In this document: one piece after another, positions 29,629 through 37,369 of the stretch
How the letters are laid out: the number at the start of each line of letters is the position of its first letter
How positions within the stretch are numbered: position 1 is the stretch's first letter
Assembly: GCA_003427395.1 (NCBI GenBank)
Contig: BFEA01001285.1
Coordinates: 19,958 to 57,326 of the forward strand
Origin: Chara braunii
Lineage: Eukaryota; Streptophyta; Charophyceae; Charales; Characeae
Direction: 5' to 3'
DNA: 37,369 nt
Notes under the pieces: model-generated
Databases searched by the model: none
Told to the model about the DNA's origin: nothing
Seen by the model: the letters and a program-made list of their open reading frames with translations, nothing else
Made by a program: the position numbers and the translations under genes

Positions 29629-30830
29629 AGGAAGAGAATGGAGGGACCAGACAAACGGCAAAGATTGGCCCACCGGGACCAAGAATCCCAAGACGGAACT
29701 CAGGACCACTAGAACCGAGGGCCCTAAGATGGCGGTCGCATACACGAGAAATAACATGTAAAGATGGGGCCATTAAAGTGTTGTGTTACGATCCTGGCCA
29801 ATTTCAAAGTATACATTCATGAGAAAGTATAATGTCGTCCAATTGCAAAAAAAAATGAATGAACTTGAGAGGAGAGAGAGGGAAAGAAGAAGAAGAAGAA
29901 GAAAGAAAGAAGAAGAAGATGATGTACTCCAGCATATGCCAATGATAATGCTCTTCTCCTTTGCCAACCACTCTCGTCCTCCTTATCTCCTCCCCTCTTA
30001 TTCAAACAAGAAATAACAATAATAATGTTAAATGGCTGAGCCAGAATCAATGTCCGAATCGCTCTTTAGGCAGCTATGCCACTGCCCATTCAGCCGCCAT
30101 GCCTGACTCTGTCACGAGCTTCCTTGATGCGGCACTAACCCAACTGGGCCTTCCAAATGCAGCACCTAACAAGGTGATGAAGATGGTGTCCACCATAGCT
30201 AGGTAGGTACCTCGCCACTCTCTTCCTTGGTCCTCTTCTCCCTCCTCCTCCTACCGGTAGAGCTCCACCATAGCCAAGATGGAAGCTCCCCGACCTCTTC
30301 CTCCCAGCAGCGCTGTAATAGCCAGCGCTCCAGCAGTGTGTCACCGAACTTGCACACTGAAGAATGAGGCTGGGCTCTTCGCTCAGCCTCAAGATATAGC
30401 GGCCTACTTGCCTCATTGGCGGTGACTTCCAGGCCGCTCGGCCTCCCAAGCAACCGATACCTTGACTTCCAGGCCGCTCGGCCTCCCAAGCAACCGATAC
30501 CTTCTCCCTTTCGGAGGGAAACATCATTGCAAACTCTGATATTGCCCGTACAGGCCCTAGACTCAGACTGGATGGACTGGTACCCACCTACGCCTAGCCT
30601 ACCGCTACTGGGCCTCTAAAAATGTCAAATTTGTCTTCTTCTGCTCGGCCTCGAGTACCCAACACATCTACTTCTAATGGGTGCGGTACCGGCCTATTTG
30701 CTACTTGAGTGTTTTTCCGCTGCTCTAAGCGTCGCGGGCCTCTGGCTCCGCCACTTGAGTGTTTTCCCTGCTGCAACCCTCAATGTCACGGCCAGAGGTA
30801 ATTACCGGCCCTACGTGCCTCCCAAACAAG
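29629..30830. other. Possible decayed LTR, with GAA tract and 40-bp duplication
   Basis: Weak resemblance in order and wording to the 1043-bp LTR family: GAATCAATGTCCGAATCGC near 30045, a donor-like TAG|GTAGGTACC near 30205, and many GGCCT words after 30370. 29885-29922 is a GAA-rich tract. The short frame ending at 30206 (SVTSFLDAALTQLGLP) is protein-like, but nothing supports a gene. Confidence 0.3.
30423..30502. repeat. Perfect 40-bp tandem duplication
   Basis: 30423-30462 and 30463-30502 are identical (TGACTTCCAGGCCGCTCGG and onwards). Recent duplication or assembly slip. Confidence 0.95.
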
Positions 30831-33800
30831 CAAGTACCCTTGCGGGTCACACACACACTCATGCCGACAAGCACTCAGACAGGCACGCAGGTCACCAAGC
30901 ACGTACACACACAGATTTAGAAAACTCAGCAGAATGCGGAAATCTCATCAAGGCATCCATTCCATTGGCAGAACTCATAAATCAGCAGTGTTCTCTGTCC
31001 GTGTTATGACACATATTTATAGTTGTACGAAATTGGTAAAGGCGGCCCTCTTTCCTATAGAAGGAGGACTGCTAGAAAAATAATAATACCATGGAGAAGG
31101 GTAGGGCTCGACAACACCAAGAAAATCATGCCTTGGTGTCGCTATGGAAGGCGTCAGCATGCGGCCTAAGGAGCCGTCTGATTACGGTATGAGAAAAGCC
31201 TAAGTGCAAGGTAACCTAGCAAAAAGGCCGCAAACGGATTAGTGGGTACCAGCTAGACAAGGGCCCACAATGGCCTTCGGATGCCAAAATGAAAAGGGGC
31301 TAGAAAATAAGAGAGAGTCTCAATTTCGAGGCTCCTAGGCCTTGAAATTGAGAAGGGACTCAAGAGGGATGCAACAAATCACAAGGGCCTTAGTTTTTAA
31401 GTCCCCAGGTACGCTGAACCTGAAAAATGAGGTTGTAGTGTGATCTGGGATAAAACGGCTAGCAAAGGTAGGAAGAAAAGAGCCTAGGGAGAGAATGGGA
31501 GAAGTAGGGGAGTATGGGAGTGAAAAAGGGGCAAGCCGCCACCCCTTTACAAATGAGGTCTAGGTGTATTGAACAAACCTACATCAAGACTAGATGCAGT
31601 TGGGACAGAAACGGTAAAAAATGGACACCTAGGGCAAAAGAAAACACATGTTCTAAATACATTTTGTGACCGAATTCATCCTATAGGATGAAATGGTTAC
31701 AAAATGGCTTTGGTTTTCTTGATTTGAGGAAAAATCAAGGAAAATCAAAAGGGAAGTGGGCCGCGATGCAACGGATCACAAAAAGTAAAACAAACACATG
31801 TTTCAAGTACATCCGGAGCTAATATTGAGTCCGAATGTACTTGGAAATGTGCCGCTCCATTTTTTTTCAGTTTGGGGCAAGCTTGGAGGCAATGGGAGTA
31901 GGAAAAAGGTCACCATTGCACTCCAAGATTTAACAGACTGCAAGGGAGTGTCAAGGCCATGGGAAAATAAACCTTGATGGCCACAAGGCACTAGAAAGGA
32001 GAGTCTGAAGCATGGGGACCAATTGCGACGATGGGTGGTGACCGCGAGATCAAGATCATGCTCGAACGTATGAGGAGGATAAATTGAGGATGCCGAGGAC
32101 TAGAAGGCCTCAAATAAAAGTGGGACAACATGGAGAAGGATGACGGGGACTAGGTGGGCCAAAATTAAAATAATCACAAATTGGGACCGGGACCAACGGA
32201 ACCACCACTGGGACTAATGTCGGGACTAGCATGGAACAAGTGTTGGGGACTTGAGTTATCCCAAGGGAACTATGGGGTAGCATGAGGGAGAAATAATCAA
32301 AGAGAGATGCACTGTCATGATCAAGATGTAGCAGAGGAGAATATTAGCACTACTAGTGCAAGCACTAGGAGGGCCAAGGTGATAAGGTTTCAGAGAGAAA
32401 GGAAAGAAGAAATGAAGGAGGGAGGCCTACATTGCAGTCTGAGATATCTAGGACTAACCAAGCAAGAGAAAATGGAGCCTTGAGGGACTCTATGCAGCAA
32501 AAAGACTGCCAAGTAAAAATCGGAGCAAGGGGGACCGCAAATTGAGATTAACGGAGGCAAAATGGAGTCCCCATGAGCTTGGGGGTGTCATTATTATAAT
32601 CCGAGAAATAATGGTCAACAACTTGATCTAGATCTAGATCTAGATCAATCCATGGCCTAGAAAAAGTGTCAACAACAGTTTGACACTTGTCACATCAGAA
32701 ATAAAAGAAAAGAAAATAACAAGAGAAGGAAAAGGAGGGAGAATGAGACAAAGGGGGAAAAAAAGGTGGAAGGAAAACGGTCGGCCAGTTGGGACTGACA
32801 GCTCCTACTGTGACCTCACCACTCCGGATGTAGTGGAGGGCAATCCGGAGTGAGGAGATAAGGCTCTTAGGGCCATATCTCGACAAAATTTGAATTAAAG
32901 AAAGAAAATTGAGAGAAAAACCAAAAGAGAGTTGGCCAGTTTTGTTTTGGGCCACAAATTTGAGATTCAGATTTATGAAAGAGACGAAATGACCGTTTTC
33001 TATGAGGTTAACTCAAATGGCCAACTCCGGAATGAGTTGGCAACCCAAAATGGAAAGGAGAAAAAAAAGATTGACTGGTGCATTTGGCCAAAAATTGAGG
33101 TCAAATGCACCTAAGATTGAAAAGGGGGGCCATGGGGCTCAAATATGAAGCAAGGATGACTTGTGGGTAGCTCAGATTAATTATGGCCTTGGATCTCAGC
33201 CAGATCTAAGGCAGAAAATGCAATGAGGTACAATGAGGTACCTCGGCCACCCAAATTGAAGTTGAACTAGCAAAAATCGAGGAAAAGGTCCACAAGGCCT
33301 TTTTTTTTCAAACAAGAATGCCCCTTGAATATTCGAAATCATAGGGCAACAACTGAAGGTGAAAATGACGCCGAGGATGACCACAAAGGTAGCCCAAGAT
33401 GGTACCAACCACTAAGACTGTATGCACTTGACCAAAATAAGACCCAGATGCTTCCGGAGAGACCCACTAGTGAAAGGAGGCTTTGGGGGTACCTCAACTC
33501 ACGATGGGCACTTGGGAGAGGCCCAAGGGCAGACCGAAGTACTGTGCCCAACCTATTTAAGTTGGGGAAGTAGTACGCTGTCGCGCCCCCACCGCTTTCA
33601 GGGCCTGGTTCGATGTCCCTCCCCAGGCCGAGTGCAGTGGGTTGGTGGATTGGCAGGCTATCACGCAGGGTTTTGGTAAATTTTAAGGAAATTGTATAGA
33701 AGTGCATTCACAAACAGTCTTTGTCACACTGTCGAGTAGTCAGGGTTATCCCTCCTGCCAGCGGCGACACGGCTTAGAGTGAGGCGTTCGGTTTTATCGC

Positions 33801-34247
33801 GTGCCTGACCCCGTATAAAAGCTTAAATTCAAGGTCATTGGAGTCCCTATTATCCAGGAATCCTTTAAGTGGTCTTGAGTGTAACCTATATAATAAGGAG
33901 TGATAAATAACATATCATGTCATGCATAAAACATTCCATACATTACATGACATGCATCATAAAAATAAATGGTACTGGGAGGACGAAAATACCATAAACC
34001 AGACTCTGCAAGAGCATGACCAAAGACACGATACTGAAGAGTAGTACACAGGGAATGCAGGGAGCAGCCATTGGAGGACTGCATTCACTAATAAATCATA
34101 ATAATATCATGGTACATCATAGTGACAAGAAGGAGAGTCTCAATCAATAATGATAAGAGGTACCCCTTTATGAGTGGGCTCGACTGTCCGAGACTCCATG
34201 TCAGGCACGCGCTGATCCCCCTCGCCACTAAGAACCCTGGTTGCTAT
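30831..34247. other. 3.4 kb without recognisable genes
   Basis: Purine-rich, degenerate sequence with no supported frame. It contains CA-rich words at 30846-30915, a 26-bp perfect palindrome (32623-32648), A-rich runs near 32757 and 33061, and AT-rich CATGACATGCAT words near 33915-33960. A TATAAAAG at 33815 has no gene behind it. Confidence 0.6.
32623..32648. repeat. 26-bp perfect palindrome of GATCTA units
   Basis: TTGATCTA-GATCTAGATC-TAGATCAA is its own reverse complement. It consists of repeated BglII/XbaI-like words and could form a cruciform. Confidence 0.95.
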
Positions 34248-35269
34248 TCACTCTGGGACCACGTAGTTGATATACATAGGTGCTGCAGGGTCGGTCTTGC
34301 TGATGTACGCCATGCACCTAGCCATCTCCTCGTCTGCAACACTCCTGAGATAGAGTTCCTTTGCAAGGATAATCTCACATGTTGCTCTGATCAATATCTC
34401 GATCCGTCCCCTCCGGTCAATGTAGACATATGAAACCTCAAAGAATCGATCTCCATAAAGAGGCTTTCGATAAGCTTGCATAGCAAAATCAGTCCCAACC
34501 AAATGGCTGTAGCCATCCCCAAGGTATGGGACCCCCCCGGGAGGTCCAATAGTCGTCTCGGCCCTAGGTGCGGCTGACATATAGGAATCAATCACCCTTG
34601 AGCAAATACCGTGCAAGAAGATACGCAATCCTTCTCAATGTCGCTCTCCGTTGTTGTTGCCTACCGATCTCCAGTGCTCCACTACCGCCAACAGACTCAG
34701 TCTCTGTGAGTGTCACAGTCGAAGTAGTCGCCAAGATCAACGTCGCTCACACTACAAGGGTCTTGGTCAGACTCATCTGTCTCTGATCGCTGCACGCAAG
34801 TAGTGATTGGAATCCCAGATCTGGCTATCTCTCTCCCGACTCGCTCATCCTTCTGTCTCTTCCCCTTGCTACGTGCCTCGCTGAGGGGTTTAGGAATGCA
34901 CCCATCGAAATTGAAGAGTACACCCCCGGGCGCTGATGGTACGTGAGGAAACACCACATGCAGCCAGTTGTCCCTCCAATAACTCTCCCTGCGGAATATG
35001 TAGTCTGCAATCCTGTCGTAAGTGGTGCCCTTCACTCCATCCTTCCCTGCCCCCTTTACAAAATAGGTAATCACCAGCGTGTGTCGTGAGGTAGGGGACT
35101 CATTGGCTCTGATAACGAAGCTCTGATGCCCCAAATGTCGGTAGCCGATTTTCTCAACTAGCTTGCCCCAGGTAGGGGCTGTCTCAGGATGACGGGCCAG
35201 CTTGAACAATAGCTACACCCCTGCGAGGGTAGATGCTCCCTCCAATATCTGGACCCGACCGAATGGCAG
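34248..35269 (-). pseudogene. Broken ORF of unknown family
   Basis: Minus-strand coding-like sequence in three successive frames. It opens near 35269 (LPFGRVQILEGASTLAGV), meets a TAG at 35213, then runs to 34697 with WGKLVEKIGYRHLGHQSF, HTLVITYFVKGAGKDG, DNWLHVVFPHVPSAPGG and a basic SKGKRQKDER. A second frame (about 34740-34605) reads ALEIGRQQQRRATLRR and IAYLLARYLLKGD. A third (about 34610-34248) reads DSYMSAAPRAETTIGPPGG, DRFFEVSYVYIDRRGRIEI and MARCMAYISKTDPAAPMYIN before TGA. I do not recognise the family; there is no RT, integrase, transposase or enzyme motif. Frame switches may be indels, errors or introns, though no clear GT…AG pair was found. It could be a decayed lineage-specific gene or a transposon ORF. 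Confidence 0.5.
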
Positions 35270-35309
35270 TCAACAACTTATTGTATGTGCCCACCTGAGT
35301 GGGTTCAAC

Positions 35310-35560
35310 TGAACAATAACAACCTCAAGGAAAGGGCCAGCCTGAAGGGGCCTGGCTGAAAGCAGCAGTCTCAAGAAATGGGCCCGCCTGAAGGGGCCTG
35401 GCTGAAAGCAGCAATCTCAAGGAATTGTCCCGCCTGAAAGGGCCTGGCTGAAAGCAACAATCTCAAGGAATGGACCCGCCTGAAGGGGTCTGGCTGACAG
35501 CAGCAATCTCAAGGAATGGGCCCGCCTGAAGGGGCCTGGCTGAAAGGCAGCAACTCGAGG
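35310..35560. repeat. 46-bp minisatellite
   Basis: CCTGAAGGGGCCTGGCTGAA recurs at 35341, 35387, 35433, 35479 and 35525, exactly 46 bases apart, with a partial unit before. Five or more copies with a few substitutions. 46 is not a multiple of 3, so any ORF through it is chance. Confidence 0.95.
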
Positions 35561-35884
35561 AGAACTGATCAGCAAAACATCTCGTGCACAGGGACCAGTC
35601 ATAAATATTGAATGTACTGGGGCTGGACCGTGCCAAGTCGTCTGTGCAGGGACTGAACTGCAAATGCTCCTCGTGCAGGAAAGATATCATTTGCACGGAG
35701 TTGTGCTAGCGCAGCAACTGATCAGCAAGGAAATAAAATCAACGGGACTAGGATGCCAAATCATTCCATCAACGGATCTCAAGAGTCCAACGAGCACTCA
35801 GTCCAACTCGATCATACTAACAGGGCGCTCGCTCAGAGGTCATCATCTCAACAGGGTGTGCACTCTAAAGGCAATACTGAGCAT
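35561..35884. other. Spacer between minisatellites
   Basis: No gene. AACTGATCAGCAA occurs at about 35562 and 35717, and CGTGCAG words recur. After 35770, ACTC-rich wording approaches the 41-bp unit that follows. Confidence 0.5.
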
Positions 35885-36390
35885 GGGGGCGCATAGGCGC
35901 ACTCAAGTAGCGATGTCGGACTTGGTCGCGCATGGGCGCGCACTCAAATGGCAATACTAAGCTTGGGCGCGCATGGGCGCGCACTCAAATAGTAGTTCCG
36001 AGGTTGGGCGTGCAGATACCAATTATGATCATGGGCGCGCATGGGCGCACACTCAAATAACCATACATAGCATGGGCGCGCATGGGCGCGCACTCAAATA
36101 TCAATGTCGGGTCTGGGCACGCGTGGGCGCATACTCAGATAGCAATATCGAGCACGGGTGCACATGGGCGCGCACTCAAATAGCAATATGAACCATGGGC
36201 TCGCATGGGCGCGCATTCAAATAGTGATACCAGGCATGGGCACACATGGGCGTGCACAAAATAGTCGTACAGAGCATGGGCGCGCATGGGCGCGCACTCA
36301 AATATCAATATCAAGCTTGGGCGCGCATGGGCGCGCACTCGGATAACAATATCAAGCTTGGGCGCACATGGGCGCGCACTCAAATATGCA
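35885..36390. repeat. 41-bp minisatellite
   Basis: About 12 copies of GGGCGCGCATGGGCGCGC followed by ACTCAAATA and a variable part. ACTCAA anchors lie at 35942, 35983, 36051, 36092, 36133, 36174, 36215, then about 36256, 36296, 36337 and 36378: step 41, with one 68-base step and one 40-base step. It is GC-rich with CG-rich cores. The frame rotates, so it is not coding. Confidence 0.95.
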
Positions 36391-36544
36391 CAATTCAATA
36401 GAACAAATCTCGCAACTCGAGGTCAATGAATGTAACAATCGGTCTTCACTTAGGACCAAAACATTGCTGCCTGCAGTATGTATAATCCGCCAAGTTGAAG
36501 TTGGTCAACATAATAAATTGAATCTAATTGTGTGTAGCCATTGA

Positions 36545-36860
36545 AGTGCCGACTCAAAATCGGGTAAATGTCGAGTCCACAGTTGAATGGATACCGGAGT
36601 TAGACTCAAAATCGGCTATTTGTCAAGTCCACAGTTGAAATGGACACCGGAGTTCAGACTCAAAATCGGCTATTTGTCAAGTCCACAGTTGAAATGGGCA
36701 CTGGAGTTCAGACTCAAAATCGGCTATTTCTCAGGTCCACAGTTGAAATGGATAGTGGAGTTCAAACTCAAAATCGGCTATTTGTCAGGTCCACAGTTGA
36801 AATGGATACTAGAGTTTAGACTCAAAATTGGCTTTGTCAGGTCCACAGTTGAAATGGACA
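36545..36860. repeat. 54-bp minisatellite, in frame as 18-residue repeats
   Basis: ACTCAAAATCGGC anchors lie at 36552, 36604, 36658, 36712, 36766 and 36820: step 54 (first step 52). Because 54 is divisible by 3, an ATG at 36587 opens a plus-strand frame of 123 codons with the repeat EFRLKIGYLSSPQLKW, running out of the array to 36958. Whether it is translated is unknown. Confidence 0.93.
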
Positions 36861-36884
36861 CGATCGCACCGAGTTTTACAATTC

Positions 36885-37171
36885 GAGTGTGCAGTGTCGT
36901 ACTTAATCTCAAGTGTGCACAGTCACATCTACTGAAAAATGTTGGGTTTACTAGCTAGGTGCACGACATCACATTTTACTTGAGATCATTAAAGTCGAGC
37001 TCCACTATCCGAATGCGTAGTGTCGCACTTAAGATCAAGTGCGCACAGCCGCGATTTCTCAAGATCTTCAATGCAGAGCATACAGGTTGATTGTGCAAAG
37101 CCACACTTAGCCGTGATTTGCAGACTGGATGCGCAGTGTCGCACTTAAGTTTAAGTGCGCACAGTCACATT
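36885..37171. repeat. Three copies of a hairpin-forming repeat, about 120 bp apart
   Basis: GTGTCGCACTTAAG … AAGTGCGCACAG occurs at about 36888-36923, 37015-37049 and 37133-37165. Each can fold into a stem of about 11 bp with one bulge and a 4-6 nt loop. Confidence 0.75.
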
Positions 37172-37345
37172 ATATTCTGCTTGAGCGCCCCTTGGCATGC
37201 TTAATCACTATACTCAGCCTGAGTGCCTTTTGGCGCAGCGAATCAACATACTCGGTTCGAGTGTCTCTTGGCACAGCAAATCAACATACTCAATTCGAGT
37301 GCCTCTTGGATCAGAGAATCAACATACTCAGTTTGAGTGCCTAGG
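37172..37345. repeat. 38-bp minisatellite
   Basis: GAGTG/GAGCG anchors lie at 37183, 37221, 37259, 37297 and 37335, exactly 38 apart. The unit contains CTCTTGGCACAGCAAATCAA and CATACTCAATTC. Five copies; the array nears the window end. Confidence 0.93.
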
Positions 37346-37369
37346 CACACTGGCTCATAACCATCAGAG

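Noticed and set aside
33815-33822. TATAAAAG as a promoter
   Set aside because: No supported gene downstream on the plus strand; expected by chance in AT-rich sequence.
34122-34433. Plus-strand ORF of 103 residues
   Set aside because: Shadow of the better-supported minus-strand coding-like sequence at 34248-35269.
35885-36398. ORFs with GAHSNS/HGRAWA repeats on both strands
   Set aside because: They cross a 41-bp array whose period is not a multiple of 3. The frame rotates and both strands are open only because the unit lacks stops.
35310-37345. CRISPR array
   Set aside because: The arrays are contiguous tandem units without unique spacers of constant length, in a eukaryotic context with no cas genes.

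Overview
The window looks like a piece of a large, repeat-saturated streptophyte genome (green plant or charophyte alga). Evidence: Ty3/gypsy chromovirus pol with a chromodomain, primer-binding sites matching plant initiator tRNA-Met, long microsatellites, scattered single Ns and a 250-N scaffold gap. The gag and pol wording resembles retroelements I associate with Chara braunii; that is recollection and was not checked. I found no intact host gene, rRNA, tRNA gene or CRISPR array.

Layout. (1) 241-3272: decayed minus-strand Ty3/gypsy element A (RT, protease, gag). (2) 3273-6848: plus-strand element A2 (leader, gag, pol traces), fused head-on to A by an inverted junction. (3) 6849-10176: minus-strand element B, with one LTR, a polypurine tract and the 3' part of pol, cut at a GA microsatellite. 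(4) 10178-13066: plus-strand element E (LTR end, PBS, leader, first half of gag). (5) 13067-27911: one large nested insertion inside the E gag. Its outer layer is a roughly 0.7 kb DNA-transposon-like element with perfect 21-bp terminal inverted repeats (13067-13087 and 27891-27911). Inside that sits complete minus-strand gypsy element C (13358-27502) with two LTRs, PBS, PPT and a GAAT target duplication. The leader of C is split by a further 5.1 kb insertion (20723-25846) holding two roughly 1.04 kb LTR-like copies (F), the gap and microsatellites. (6) 27912-28822: second half of the E gag and the first bases of its pol. (7) 28921-29628: 3' end of a minus-strand LINE-type element. (8) 29629-34247: no recognisable gene; a possible decayed LTR at 29800-30830. 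(9) 34248-35269: broken minus-strand ORF of unknown family. (10) 35310-37369: successive minisatellites with periods of 46, 41, 54 and 38 bp.

Element C carries the usual chromovirus gene order: Gag with zinc knuckle, protease, RT, RNase H, integrase, chromodomain. It is disabled by amber stops, frameshifts and lost catalytic residues. The three LTRs of the B/C family (at B, C and D positions) all reduce to exactly 1043 bp once a local duplication is removed from two of them.

The observation I consider most worth testing is a 14-nt block that is invariant in the three leaders and exactly complementary to a site near the 3' end of pol. This arrangement recalls the Ty1 genomic-RNA cyclisation signals. 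Assembly quality limits interpretation: B and C pol share about 1.65 kb with identical N positions.
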